From Micromonospora sp. R77 (lineage in GTDB: Bacteria > Actinomycetota > Actinomycetes > Mycobacteriales > Micromonosporaceae): DNA of 64,000 nucleotides. The translations under genes and the position numbers were made by a program. The notes beneath the pieces were generated by a model. That model saw only the letters and a list, made by a program, of their open reading frames with translations, was not told the DNA's origin and made no database searches. Where the stretch lies: the NCBI RefSeq assembly GCF_022747945.1, contig NZ_JALDST010000001.1, positions 5,704,001 to 5,768,000 on the forward strand. Direction: 5' to 3'. Shown piece by piece: positions 1-10,191 of the stretch (its first letter is position 1; every line of letters starts with the position of its first letter).

Positions 1-1695
1 GTGCAGGGGTCGACTGTCGGTCTCGTCGGTGCCGAAGAGGTCCTCGTGCAGCTTCTCGCCGGGGCGCAGGCCGGTGAAGACGATCTCGGCGGGGACGGCC
101 GCCTCCGCGGCGAGCCGGCGAGCGATGTCGGCGATCCGGACCGGCTCACCCATGTCGAGGACCAGCGCCTCGCCGCCTCGGCCGATCGTGGCGGCCTGGA
201 GGACCAGCTGCACCGCCTCCTGCACGGTCATGAAGTACCGGGTGACGTCGGGGTGCGTGACGGTGATCGGCACGCCGGCCTCGATCTGCGCCCGGAACGC
301 GGTCAGCACCGACCCCCGGCTGCTGAGCACGTTGCCGAACCGGACGCTGAGGTACGCCCCACCGAGCTGCGCGGCGTGCTGGGCGGTGAGCCGCTCGGTG
401 ATCCGCTTCGAGTAGCCGAGCACGCTGATCGGGTTGGCGGCCTTGTCGGTGGAGATGTTGACGAACTGGGTCACGTCCCCGCATGCCTCGAGGACGTTGA
501 GGGTCCCCCAGACGTTGGACTTGATCGCCTCGCCGGGGTGCCGCTGGAGCAGGGTCAGGTGCTTGAGCGCGGCGGCGTGGAAGACGACGTCCGGCTGCCG
601 GTCGGCGATGATCCGGGCGATCCCCTGCGCGTCGCGGATGTCGGCCAGGATCAGGTCCGGTCCGTCCAGCAGCGCCCGACCGTGCAGGGACATCTGCAAC
701 GCGTGCAGCGCCGACTCGTCCCGGTCCAGCATCATCAGCTCGCCCGGCTCGCACCGCGCGATCTGCCGGCACAGCTCCGAACCGATGGAACCCCCGGCCC
801 CGGTGACCAGCACCCGGCGGCCGGCCAGCCCGTTGCACTCCATGGCCAGCTCGGCGACCCGCTGCGCCCGCCCGAGCAGGTCGGTGATCTGCATGTCCCG
901 TACGTCGGTCACGGTGACCGGCCGGTCCAGCAGGTCGCGTACCGGTGGGAGCACCTTGAAGGCGGCGCCGGCCCGCAGCGTACGGGCGCGCACGTCCCGC
1001 ATCAGCTCGGCGTCCGAGCCGCTCATCGAGAAGATCACCGTGCTGGCCCGGCTGCGCCGGATCGCCTCGTCGATCTGGTCCCGACCGCCGAGCACCCGCA
1101 CCCCCTCGACCCGGAGCCTGCGGTGCAGCGGGTCGTCGTCGAGCAGGCCCACCGGCAGGTAGCGGCCCGCAGGATCCCGGAGCAGGGCCCGGACCAGTCG
1201 TTCGCTGGCCGCGTCGACGCCGTACACGAGGGTCCGCTCGGCGGTGGCGACCGGCCGGTGGTGCCGGTCCCGCCGCAGCCGCCAGACGGCGCGGGCGGCG
1301 CCCATCAGGACCAGGGCGACCGCCGCGCCGACCGCCGGCGTGCTGGCCGGCACGGGGCGGGCGGACATCGGCACGAGGGTGACCAGGGCGGCGAGGGTGA
1401 CCAGGCCGGCGCTGCCGGCCACCTCGTGGAGTTCGCCGGCGCTGCCCACCGCGTGCCGCCCGTGCATCCGGGAGCGCAGCACGAAGATCGCGGCGTGCAG
1501 GGCCGCGCAGACGAGCGCGACGGCGACGACGCGCCCGGCGAGGGCGGCGTCGAGGTCGAATTCGTAGCGCGTCCACGCCGCGATGAGAAATCCGCCGCAC
1601 CACGCGGCGCTGTCCAGCGTTAACAGAGACAGGACGGCCGCCCGGCGGGCGATCCAGCCGCGGAGCGGTCCGACGGCGGTGACAGTGCGGTCCAT
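1..1695 (-). CDS. FlaA1/CapD-type polysaccharide biosynthesis nucleotide-sugar enzyme (3' end outside window)
   Basis: Membrane-bound nucleotide-sugar dehydratase/epimerase of the FlaA1/WbpM/CapD family, expected to modify UDP-sugars for exopolysaccharide synthesis. The first ~120 residues hold several hydrophobic segments. A CoA-binding-like domain follows, and a second Rossmann domain starts near residue 295 with VTGAGGSIGSE. The NISTDKAANP stretch near residue 413 is the usual replacement of the SDR Tyr-Lys motif in this family. The ATG at 1695 is preceded by AGAGGG at 5-nt spacing; an in-frame ATG at 1710 has no ribosome site. The gene runs off the left edge after 565 codons, near its expected end. 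It is divergent from the tyrosine kinase gene, consistent with one polysaccharide locus. The family is clear; the exact sugar substrate is not. Confidence 0.9.
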   Translation of the reverse strand, partial: MDRTVTAVGPLRGWIARRAAVLSLLTLDSAAWCGGFLIAAWTRYEFDLDAALAGRVVAVALVCAALHAAIFVLRSRMHGRHAVGSAGELHEVAGSAGLVTLAALVTLVPMSARPVPASTPAVGAAVALVLMGAARAVWRLRRDRHHRPVATAERTLVYGVDAASERLVRALLRDPAGRYLPVGLLDDDPLHRRLRVEGVRVLGGRDQIDEAIRRSRASTVIFSMSGSDAELMRDVRARTLRAGAAFKVLPPVRDLLDRPVTVTDVRDMQITDLLGRAQRVAELAMECNGLAGRRVLVTGAGGSIGSELCRQIARCEPGELMMLDRDESALHALQMSLHGRALLDGPDLILADIRDAQGIARIIADRQPDVVFHAAALKHLTLLQRHPGEAIKSNVWGTLNVLEACGDVTQFVNISTDKAANPISVLGYSKRITERLTAQHAAQLGGAYLSVRFGNVLSSRGSVLTAFRAQIEAGVPITVTHPDVTRYFMTVQEAVQLVLQAATIGRGGEALVLDMGEPVRIADIARRLAAEAAVPAEIVFTGLRPGEKLHEDLFGTDETDSRPLH

Positions 1696-1740
1696 GGTTG
1701 CCCTCTGCATCTGATCCGGTATTGGGGTGATTGACGCCGT

Positions 1741-1799
1741 ATGAACGGTTTTGATGGTCTACATTCGTTGGGTCGCCTAGCGCGACCAATGAACGGTTT
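1741..1799. promoter_or_regulatory. Direct repeats flanking an inverted repeat in the divergent exopolysaccharide promoter region
   Basis: ATGAACGGTTT occurs at 1741-1751 and again at 1789-1799, exactly 48 bp apart. Between them lies an inverted repeat, GGTCGC at 1771-1776 and GCGACC at 1781-1786. All sit between the divergent starts at 1695 and 1882. This looks like a regulator-binding region shared by both genes, but the regulator is unknown. Confidence 0.45.
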
Positions 1800-1881
1800 A
1801 GATCCTGGCACGTCGTTTGTTCCAATAGGGGGATTTCGTGCGGTTTGACTGGTTGGCCGACCTGGCGGAACGGGGGATGTG

Positions 1882-3336
1882 ATGGATGCTCGTGGTTACC
1901 TGCGCCTGATCCGTCGGCACTGGTGGATCGTCCTGGTCACCCTCATGGCGGCACTCGGTGCGGCGGCGGTCGTCACCGTGCGGACGCCGCCCCGGTACGT
2001 CGCCTCGGTGACCTTCTTCGTGACCACTCCCAGCCAGGGGGTCTCCACCGCCTACCAGGGCGGCTTCTTCGTCCAGCAGCGGGTGAAGTCCTACGCGGAC
2101 CTGCTCACCAGCGACCGGCTGGCGCAGAGCGTGGTGGCCGAGAACCCGCTCGGCCTCACCGCCGACCAGGTGCAGAGCCGGCTCAGCACCTCCACCCAGC
2201 CGGAGACCGTCCTGCTGCGCGCCACCTTCACCGACACCGACCAGAACCGTGCGCTGAAGACCGTCGAGACGCTCTCGGCGAAGTTCGTGGACCTCGTGCA
2301 GAAGGTCGAGACCCCGCCGGACCAGAAGTCCCCGCTGGTCAAGTTGGAGGTGGTCGGCGGGCCCCGGGTGACCTCCAGCCCGGTGTCGCCGCAGCCGACC
2401 CGGAACCTGCTCGTCGGTGGCCTGCTCGGTCTGCTGCTCGGCCTGGGTCTGGCGGTGCTGCGCGGGCTGATCGACGACCGGATGCGGGACGCCGCCGCCC
2501 TGCAACGGGCGACTGGCAGTCCGTTGCTCGGAGAGATCCCCTTCGAGGCCGCGGCCCGGTCCGCCCCGCTCATCGTCGGCGAGGCGGCCAACTCGGCCCG
2601 GGCCGAGGCGGTCCGCAAGCTCCGGACCAACCTGCGGTTCGTGGACGTGCACGAGCCGGCGCGGGTCATCGCCGTCACCAGCGCCCTGCAGGGCGAGGGC
2701 AAGACGACGCTGTCGTGCAACGTGGCCATCGCGCTGGCCGAGGCGGGCTGGCGGGTGCTGCTCATCGACGCGGACCTGCGACAACCCAAGGTCGCCCACT
2801 ACCTGGGCCTCGACAGCGGTGTCGGCCTCACCGACGTGCTCCTCGGCGACGTCCAGGTGGGCGACGTCGTCCAGCGCTGGGGCGACAAGTCCCTGCTGGT
2901 GCTCCCCAGCGGTGCCGCGCCGCCCAACCCGAGTGAACTGCTCGGTTCCAAGGCCATGGCCGACCTGCTGATCGCCCTGCGGGAATCCGCGGACATCGTG
3001 ATCATCGACACCGCGCCGATGCTGGCGGTGACCGACGGGGTGGTGGTGGCCGTGCAGGCCGACGGCGCGCTGCTGGTCACCCAGCAGGGCCGGACGTCGC
3101 GCAGCCAGGTGGCCACGGCGGCGGCAGCACTGCACTCGGTCTCGGTACGGCTGCTCGGCTGTGTGCTGAACATGGCCAAGGTGCCGAAGGCGGACGCCTA
3201 CCAGTACGAGAGCTACCGGGTCACGGTGCCGGCCGCGCCGGCCGCCGTACCGGCGGACCGGGCCCGCGCGGCCCGCCACGGCGCCGGGTCGGAGACCGAC
3301 GACCGGACCCGGGAACTCAGCCGGCTGCCGCGATGA
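1882..3336 (+). CDS. Wzz/BY-kinase: polysaccharide biosynthesis tyrosine autokinase
   Basis: Single-chain chain-length regulator plus bacterial tyrosine kinase (484 residues) controlling polymerisation and export of exopolysaccharide at the membrane. The N-terminal Wzz part has a membrane segment at about 11-34 and a second at about 175-193. The cytoplasmic kinase carries Walker A GEGKTT (around 270-275), Walker A' VLLIDADLRQPK (around 293-304) and Walker B VIIDTAP (around 374-380). A C-terminal tyrosine cluster, DAYQYESYR, is the likely autophosphorylation tail. ATG 1882 follows a GGGG site; GTG 1879 just upstream is possible. Its stop overlaps the convergent phosphatase gene by 20 bp, and the phosphatase is the expected antagonist. 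Confidence 0.93.
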   Translation: MDARGYLRLIRRHWWIVLVTLMAALGAAAVVTVRTPPRYVASVTFFVTTPSQGVSTAYQGGFFVQQRVKSYADLLTSDRLAQSVVAENPLGLTADQVQSRLSTSTQPETVLLRATFTDTDQNRALKTVETLSAKFVDLVQKVETPPDQKSPLVKLEVVGGPRVTSSPVSPQPTRNLLVGGLLGLLLGLGLAVLRGLIDDRMRDAAALQRATGSPLLGEIPFEAAARSAPLIVGEAANSARAEAVRKLRTNLRFVDVHEPARVIAVTSALQGEGKTTLSCNVAIALAEAGWRVLLIDADLRQPKVAHYLGLDSGVGLTDVLLGDVQVGDVVQRWGDKSLLVLPSGAAPPNPSELLGSKAMADLLIALRESADIVIIDTAPMLAVTDGVVVAVQADGALLVTQQGRTSRSQVATAAAALHSVSVRLLGCVLNMAKVPKADAYQYESYRVTVPAAPAAVPADRARAARHGAGSETDDRTRELSRLPR

Positions 3337-3871
3337 GCGCGACCACGGCGGCGATCGACCGCTCGATCTCCTCGGCGCAGCGCCGGAAGTCCGCCGGCGA
3401 GCCGCCGATCGGGTCGAGCAGGTCGTCCGCCTCTGGGGCGGCGGGCTGCAGCCGTCCCCGGGCCTGGCTCGCCGCCCCGACCACGGCCCGCAGCACCGCG
3501 CCGCCGTGGTCGGTCGGGGCGTCCGCCGCCCGGACCAGCCGACCGAACTGCCGCACGGTGAACGTCCGGTGCAGCGCGGCCGGGGCCAGCGACGTGCAGT
3601 GCGACCGCTGCCGCCGGGTCGCGGTGAGCACCAGGGTCGCGGCGGTCAGGTGTTCCGGACGCAACCGGCGGGTGCGGAAGCCGGTCGGGTCGGCGCCGGT
3701 CCCGGCCGCCACCTCGGCCGCGTACGGGTGCATCGGCCGGTCGTCGAGGGCGTCGGTGCCGGCGCTGGCCACGGTGACCGGATGCGCGGCGAGGAGCCGG
3801 CGGGCGATGAACTCGGCCATCGGCGACCGGCACATGTTGGCGTGGCACACGAACAGCACCCTGTCGTCCAT
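3317..3871 (-). CDS. Low-molecular-weight protein-tyrosine phosphatase (Wzb/Ptp type)
   Basis: 184-residue phosphatase of the arsenate-reductase-like LMW-PTP family. The catalytic P-loop CHANMCRS (Cys9, Arg15) lies at the N terminus, and the DP general-acid region is in DDLLDPIGG near the C terminus. It probably dephosphorylates the BY-kinase encoded convergently; the two genes overlap tail-to-tail over 3317-3336. ATG 3871 has GAGGGG five bases upstream, which decides the start. The C-terminal part is longer than in minimal ~150-residue members. Confidence 0.9.
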   Translation of the reverse strand: MDDRVLFVCHANMCRSPMAEFIARRLLAAHPVTVASAGTDALDDRPMHPYAAEVAAGTGADPTGFRTRRLRPEHLTAATLVLTATRRQRSHCTSLAPAALHRTFTVRQFGRLVRAADAPTDHGGAVLRAVVGAASQARGRLQPAAPEADDLLDPIGGSPADFRRCAEEIERSIAAVVALIAAAG

Positions 3872-4015
3872 CACGACCCCTCTCGTCGGCGCGGTCGCGG
3901 GCGGGACGCCCGCGACGGCAGCGCTCCGGCGGTCGCGGCCGGACGCGGAGGGGATGCCGGCATCGTACGGGGCGCTCACGGCCGGGTCGGCGGATGCCGC
4001 GCCGGAGGACCGGCC

Positions 4016-5278
4016 ATGAAGATCGGGATCCTGTCCTACCACTTCCCGCCGGAGCCGGCCTTCATCCCGGGCAGCCTGGCCGAGGAGCTGGCCGCCCGGG
4101 GGCACGAGGTACGCGTCCTCACCGGCTTCCCGGACTATCCCGGCGGCCACGTCTATCCGGGCTGGCGGCAACGCTGGCGGCACCAGACCCAGAGCGAGCG
4201 GCTGACCGTCCGCCGGGTGCCGCGCTACACCGGAGGTGACGGCTCCGCCGGCGCCCAGCTGGCGAGCTGGCTCTCCTTCGCCGGCAGCGTCGCCCTGACC
4301 GGCCGTCGCTACCTGCGCGACGTCGACGCCCTGTACGTGTTCCAGCTGCCGCCGTTGACCTTCGCCGCCGCGGGCCTGCTCCGGCTGCTCGGTCGGGTGC
4401 CGACCGTGCTGCACGTGCAGGACGTCTGGTCCGCGGAGGACCGGACCGACGGTGGAGCGCGCGGCTGGTCGGGCCGGTTGGGGACGACCCTGCGACGGCT
4501 CTACCGGGAGGCCGACGGGATCGCCGTCAGCGCCCCGTCGATGCGAGGGCTGGTGGTCGACGGCGGCGCGGACCCGCGCCGGGTACGGACGGTGCTGAAC
4601 TGGACGGACGAGCGGATCTTCCGGCCGACCGAGCCGGGTCCGGCCGCCCGGCGGCTGGTCCGCCGGGACGGCCGGTGCGTGGTGATGCACGCCGGGACGA
4701 TCGGGGCGCGGCAGGGGCTGGAGACCGCGGTACGGGCGGCGGCGGCCCTGGACGGCCGGCTGGACCTCGTCCTGGTCGGTTCGGGGGCACAGGAGCGGCG
4801 GGTGCGGGGGCTCGCCGCGGAACTGCGGGCGGAGAACGTCCGCTTCGTGGAGCGGCGGTCACCGGTCGACATGCCGCAGCTCTACGCGGCGGCCGACTAC
4901 CAGCTGGTGATGCTGCGCGACCGGCCCGAGCTGCGCGGCACCGTGCCCGGCAAGCTCCAGTCGGCCCTGGCCTGCGCGTCGCCGGTGGTCGCCTCCGCGG
5001 CCGGCGACACGGTGACGCTGGTCGAGCGGGCGCGGGCCGGGTTGTCCTGCCCGCCGGAGGACTGGGCCGCGCTGGCCGACCGGTTGTGGCTGGCCTCGGC
5101 CATCCCGCCGCCGGCCCGGGCGGACATGGGGCGGCGGGGGCGCGAGGCCTACCTGCGGGAGATGTCGCTGCGGGCCGGGGTCGACCGGATCGAGCGCCTG
5201 CTCCACGACGTGGTGGGGGGAGCCGGGCGGATCGATCGCCCCGCCGAGCGAAACTCGCGAAACGGATTCCCGGGATAA
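4016..5278 (+). CDS. GT4-family glycosyltransferase (WbuB-like)
   Basis: 420-residue cytoplasmic GT-B glycosyltransferase, likely adding a sugar to the lipid-linked exopolysaccharide repeat. It opens with the family signature ILSYHFPPEPAFIPG and GHEVRVLTGFPDYP. The C-terminal donor-binding half includes HAGTIGARQGLE and GTVPGKLQSALACASPVV, as in WbuB-type fucosaminyl transferases. GGAGG at 4004-4008 precedes the ATG by 7 nt. It is divergent from the phosphatase and is followed by the DUF4012 gene on the same strand. The sugar specificity cannot be told from sequence. Confidence 0.9.
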   Translation: MKIGILSYHFPPEPAFIPGSLAEELAARGHEVRVLTGFPDYPGGHVYPGWRQRWRHQTQSERLTVRRVPRYTGGDGSAGAQLASWLSFAGSVALTGRRYLRDVDALYVFQLPPLTFAAAGLLRLLGRVPTVLHVQDVWSAEDRTDGGARGWSGRLGTTLRRLYREADGIAVSAPSMRGLVVDGGADPRRVRTVLNWTDERIFRPTEPGPAARRLVRRDGRCVVMHAGTIGARQGLETAVRAAAALDGRLDLVLVGSGAQERRVRGLAAELRAENVRFVERRSPVDMPQLYAAADYQLVMLRDRPELRGTVPGKLQSALACASPVVASAAGDTVTLVERARAGLSCPPEDWAALADRLWLASAIPPPARADMGRRGREAYLREMSLRAGVDRIERLLHDVVGGAGRIDRPAERNSRNGFPG

Positions 5279-5366
5279 AGGACCGGAAACCACACATGAG
5301 GGGACGAGTTCGTGCTACAACACGATCAATGGTGGTTGTTGTCCGTTTTGTCGAGTGGGGAGTGCG

Positions 5367-7151
5367 GTGACCGAGAGCGGTGAGTTGCGGCGTCAACGGA
5401 GACGTGTCCGGCGTCGACGCCGGGCCCGGATCCGGCGTGCCCTGCTCAGCGGCCTGGTCGTCCTCTCGGTGCTGTCGCTCACCGCAGGCTGGATCGCATT
5501 CCGCGGTTGGCAGGCCCGCGCGCACCTGGTCAACGCGGCCGGACTGGCCCGGCAGCTCAGCGCTGACCTGGTCGGCGGCGACACCGCACGGGCCCAGCGG
5601 ACCCTGGCGGCGCTGCAGGAACAGGCCCGCTCGGCGCGGGACGCGACGACCGGTCCCGCCTGGTGGCTCGGCCAGTGGAGTCCGTACGCCGGCGACGACC
5701 TGGCGACCGTCCACCTGATCGCCAGTGCCATCGACGACCTGTCCCGGCAGGCGTTCCCCGCCCTGCTGCGGGTCGACCTCTCCACCCTGGTGCCCCACCA
5801 GGGCGGGCTCGACCTGGGTCGGCTGCGTACCGTCGCCGGTGAACTCTCCGGCGCCGACCGCGCGGTACGCGACACGCGCAACCGGTTGGCCTCGGTCCCC
5901 ACCGGGGACCTGGTCGCCCAGATCCGCGACGCGCTCACCGCGCTGCGCGCGGAGATCGACCGGCTGGCCGACCTGACCGGGGCCGCCGAGCAGGCCGCAC
6001 GGGTGCTGCCGCCGCTGCTCGGCGCCGACGGGCCCCGACGCTATCTGCTGGTGTCGCAGAACCCCGCCGAGCTGCGGGCGACCGGGGGGATGTTCGGCGC
6101 CTACGCGGTGATCCGCGCCGAGGACGGCCGGATCCGGCTGGCCCAGCAGGGCACCAGCGGCGCGCTGCCGCGGCTCGATCCGCCCCTGCGGGTCGATCCG
6201 GAGCTGCGCCGGCTCTGGACCGACCTGCCCGGCATGTATCCGGCCGACGTCAATCTCGGCCCGCAGTTCCCGGTGGCCGCCGCGCTCTACCGAGAGATGG
6301 TCCGGCGGCGGACCGGCCTCGTCGTCGACGGGGTGCTGGCGGTGGATCCGGTGGTGCTGTCCCATCTGCTCCGGGCGACCGGACCGGTCTCCGTGCCGGG
6401 CGGTGCGGCGCTGACGTCGGAGACCGTGGTGCGGGCGCTGCTCAGCGACGCCTACCGGGACCTCGACCCGGCGGCGCAGGACGCCTACTTCGCCTCCGCC
6501 GCGTCGGCGGTGTTCGACGCCTTCCTCACCAGACGGGTGGATGCCCGCACCCTTCTGGGCGCTTTCAGCCGTTCTGTGGACGAACGTCGGATATTGTTCT
6601 GGAGTGCCCATTCGGAAGAGCAGCGCATCCTCGGCGACAGCCGGTTGACCGGGACGCTCCCCGAAAAGGACACCGTGCCGACGGTCGGCGTGTTCCTCAA
6701 CGACGGCAGCGGCGCGAAGCTCGGCTACTACCTGAGGTTCTCGGCGAGCCTGACCGTCGGCGACTGCCAGCCGGAGGGTCGCCGGGAGTTGCGGTTGCGG
6801 GTCACCGTGCACTCCACCGCACCGCGCTCCGGCCTGAGCGAGTCCGTCACCGGCCTCGCCCTCGCCGGTGATCCGTACACCGCCCGCACCTTCCTGGCGG
6901 TGTACAGCCCCACCGGCGGGGCGGTGCTCGGCGGCCGGCTCGACGGGAAGGCCACGGCGATGGGCAGCGGGACCGACCGTCGCCGCCAGGTCACCGTCGC
7001 GACCGTCGAGGTCCGGCCCGGGGCCACCCGGACCCTCGACCTCACGCTGCTGACCGGTCGGACCGGCGTCGGTACCGCCGACCTGCTGCTCACCCCGACC
7101 AGCACGCCATGGACCACCCAAGTTGTTTCCGCACCAAGCTGTGACCAGTAG
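5367..7151 (+). CDS. DUF4012 domain membrane-anchored protein
   Basis: 594-residue protein of unknown function. It has an Arg-rich N terminus, one membrane anchor at about residues 25-45 and a long extracytoplasmic part. A weakly coiled stretch is followed by the DUF4012 core with YLLVSQNPAELRATGGMFGAY, the most characteristic segment of this family. DUF4012 genes are often found with surface-polysaccharide genes in actinobacteria, which fits this position. GTG 5367 follows GGGGAG; GTG 5355 upstream in frame is an alternative. The stop overlaps the ribosome site of the next gene, so the two are probably co-translated. Confidence 0.8.
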   Translation: MTESGELRRQRRRVRRRRRARIRRALLSGLVVLSVLSLTAGWIAFRGWQARAHLVNAAGLARQLSADLVGGDTARAQRTLAALQEQARSARDATTGPAWWLGQWSPYAGDDLATVHLIASAIDDLSRQAFPALLRVDLSTLVPHQGGLDLGRLRTVAGELSGADRAVRDTRNRLASVPTGDLVAQIRDALTALRAEIDRLADLTGAAEQAARVLPPLLGADGPRRYLLVSQNPAELRATGGMFGAYAVIRAEDGRIRLAQQGTSGALPRLDPPLRVDPELRRLWTDLPGMYPADVNLGPQFPVAAALYREMVRRRTGLVVDGVLAVDPVVLSHLLRATGPVSVPGGAALTSETVVRALLSDAYRDLDPAAQDAYFASAASAVFDAFLTRRVDARTLLGAFSRSVDERRILFWSAHSEEQRILGDSRLTGTLPEKDTVPTVGVFLNDGSGAKLGYYLRFSASLTVGDCQPEGRRELRLRVTVHSTAPRSGLSESVTGLALAGDPYTARTFLAVYSPTGGAVLGGRLDGKATAMGSGTDRRRQVTVATVEVRPGATRTLDLTLLTGRTGVGTADLLLTPTSTPWTTQVVSAPSCDQ

Positions 7152-7163
7152 GAGGAACCCACC

Positions 7164-7814
7164 ATGCGGCTATCCCGCATCATCATGGCGCTCACGGTCG
7201 GACTGGCCGTGGCGGCCGTGCCGACCGCGGCGGGCGCGGCCCAGCCGCAGCCTCAACCGTCGACGAGCCCGACCCAGCCGGCACCGTACCCACCGCAGCC
7301 GCCGGTGCTGACGCTGGACGACCCGACCATCTTCCTGGGGCAGACCTTCACCCTGCGGGGCAGCGGGTTCACCCCCAACACCACGGCGACGATCGACGTG
7401 ACCGTCAGCGACCTGCCGGCCGCCGCGCCCGCCGCGGGCACGGCCCGGCAGAGCGACGGCAGCACCGTCGCCCTCGCCCCGGTCGCGTACGTGCTGCTGT
7501 CGGCGCCGCTGCACTTCACCGTCCAGGTCGACCAGAACGGCAACTTCACCACGACCTACCGGCCGGACCGGATCGGGCGGTACACCTTCACCGCCCGCGA
7601 CGCGGTGACCGGGCAGACCGCCGTCACCACCGGCACCGTACTGCCACCGCGGCAGCCGAGGCCGCCGCACCACCACGGTGGGCTGCCGGTCACCGGGTCC
7701 AGCCTCAGCACGCCGATGAAGCTCGGCGGCGGTCTGGTCGGTGCCGGTGCCGTCCTGCTGCTGCTCTCCCTGGCCTGGCGTCGTCGGGGCCGGTTCGGCC
7801 TCGGCTCGCGCTGA
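7164..7814 (+). CDS. Secreted LPXTG-type cell-wall-anchored protein
   Basis: 216-residue surface protein of unknown role. A signal peptide (about 1-26) is followed by a Pro/Gln-rich linker and a beta-rich domain with LGQTFTLRGSGFTPN, which resembles an Ig-like or IPT-like fold. The C terminus has LPVTG at about 174-178, a hydrophobic segment and WRRRGR, the classic sortase sorting signal. AGGAGG at 7150-7155 precedes ATG 7164 by 8 nt and overlaps the DUF4012 stop. A strong terminator follows, making this the last gene of the polysaccharide/DUF4012 unit. Confidence 0.8.
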   Translation: MRLSRIIMALTVGLAVAAVPTAAGAAQPQPQPSTSPTQPAPYPPQPPVLTLDDPTIFLGQTFTLRGSGFTPNTTATIDVTVSDLPAAAPAAGTARQSDGSTVALAPVAYVLLSAPLHFTVQVDQNGNFTTTYRPDRIGRYTFTARDAVTGQTAVTTGTVLPPRQPRPPHHHGGLPVTGSSLSTPMKLGGGLVGAGAVLLLLSLAWRRRGRFGLGSR

Positions 7815-7847
7815 TCCGAGCAAGCACCGGGCCTGGCCCGGAGCACC

Positions 7848-7885
7848 GGGGGTGCCCGTCGGACGGTGGTCCGACGGGCACCCCC
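7848..7885 (+). terminator. Perfect 17-bp hairpin terminator
   Basis: Arms 7848-7864 and 7869-7885 are perfectly complementary around a GGTG loop, without a U-tract, as is common in actinomycetes. It lies 33 bp after the LPXTG gene stop. Confidence 0.8.
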
Positions 7886-7925
7886 GCATGCGGGTGACCG
7901 GCACGATCGCCGGGTGGAGGCGAAA

Positions 7926-8332
7926 GTGGCGTGGACGGACCGGACCGGACTGGTCGAGTTGCCCGGTGGGGCCGTGGTCCGGGGTCGCCGGATCGCCGAC
8001 ACCGTGTCCCCCGCCGACTTCGCCCTGCTGCTGGCTCCCGGCCCGATCCCGCCCTGGCCCCACCGGCGGATCCGCTGGCCGGACTTCCTCGTGCCGCTGG
8101 ACGGCGACGACGCCCGGGACGCGCTGCGGGAGGCGTGGCACCGGGCGTACGCGGGGGAGCGGGTCGAGATGGCCTGCCGGGGCGGCATCGGCCGGACCGG
8201 CACGGCCCTCGCCGCCCTCGCCGCCCTCGACGGACTGCCGCCGAACGGGCCCTGGCCTGGGTCCGCGCGCACCACCACCGGCGCGCGGTGGAGACCCCGT
8301 GGCAGCGGCGCTGGCTGCGCGGGGTCCGCTGA
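7926..8332 (+). pseudogene. Protein-tyrosine-phosphatase-like protein, frameshifted
   Basis: From GTG 7926 (GGAGG at 7916-7920) the frame encodes VAWTDRTGLVELPGG and runs to the P-loop CRGGIGRTGTALAALA, a Cys-X5-Arg phosphatase loop of the dual-specificity type. After DGLPP (about 8240) the expected helix ERALAWVRAHHHRRAVETPW and the stop at 8332 are in the -1 frame. Restoring one G near 8241-8245 rejoins both halves into a ~135-residue protein. It is either a real loss of function or a one-base sequence error. Its target is unknown. Confidence 0.7.
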
Positions 8333-8513
8333 ACCCGGCACATCTCGTCGAGGAGGGGCCGGCCCCGACTGACCGGGTCCTCCGGCCCACTTCCGCGCAC
8401 CGGGCGCCGGGCATCGGGAAGATTTCCGGCACCGCGCGTCGGATCCGGCGCGCGTCGTTCGTGGAACAGGAGAGAGTGCGGCCGGACCGGCCGCCGGACA
8501 AGGGAGTCATCGG

Positions 8514-8888
8514 ATGACGCGATACCTGATCTCGTTCGACGACGGCGCGATGGACCACATCCCCCAGGAGGAACTGCCCGACGTGCACAAGGCCACGCAC
8601 GCGGTGGCTCAGGAGGCGATCAACGCCGGCGTGTGGGTGTTCGGCGCCGGGCTGGGACGCCAGCAGGCGAGCGTCGTGGCCACCGACGGGACGGTCACCG
8701 ACGGCCCCTACCCGGAGACCAAGGAGGTCATCGGCGGGCTCGTGGTCGTCGACGTGGACTCCCGCGAGGAGGCGCTGGCTTGGGCTGCCAGGATCGCCGA
8801 CGGGTGCCGCTGTGCGCAGGAGGTACGGGAACTCCTGCCCGACCCCGGGCTGGACGAGATGGTCCGCCGGGCCGACCGGCGCGGGTGA
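8514..8888 (+). CDS. YCII-related (DGPF) domain protein
   Basis: 124-residue cytoplasmic protein of the YciI-like ferredoxin-fold family. It contains the DGPYPETKEVIGGLVVVDVDSREEA segment typical of the DGPF/YCII group, whose members are often associated with ECF sigma factors. No sigma factor gene is adjacent here. AGGGAG stands upstream of ATG 8514. It is followed by a strong bidirectional hairpin. The exact function is unknown. Confidence 0.85.
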   Translation: MTRYLISFDDGAMDHIPQEELPDVHKATHAVAQEAINAGVWVFGAGLGRQQASVVATDGTVTDGPYPETKEVIGGLVVVDVDSREEALAWAARIADGCRCAQEVRELLPDPGLDEMVRRADRRG

Positions 8889-8937
8889 ACTCCTGACGAC
8901 GGTTCGTCGGGGCAACCCGCCGGGTCGGGGCAGGGGG

Positions 8938-8977
8938 CGTGCGGTCCGGCGGGACGGATCTCCCGCCGGACCGCACG
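8938..8977. terminator. Bidirectional 17-bp hairpin terminator
   Basis: Arms 8938-8954 and 8961-8977 are perfectly complementary with a 6-nt loop. It sits between the convergent YCII gene and the three-repeat secreted protein gene. Confidence 0.8.
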
Positions 8978-8994
8978 CGTACCCGCCCGGGGCG

Positions 8995-10191
<1,197 letters not shown>

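Noticed and set aside
4527..7121. An 864-residue minus-strand open frame opposite DUF4012
   Set aside because: No domain or start signal; the plus strand encodes a recognisable DUF4012 core and coupled LPXTG gene.
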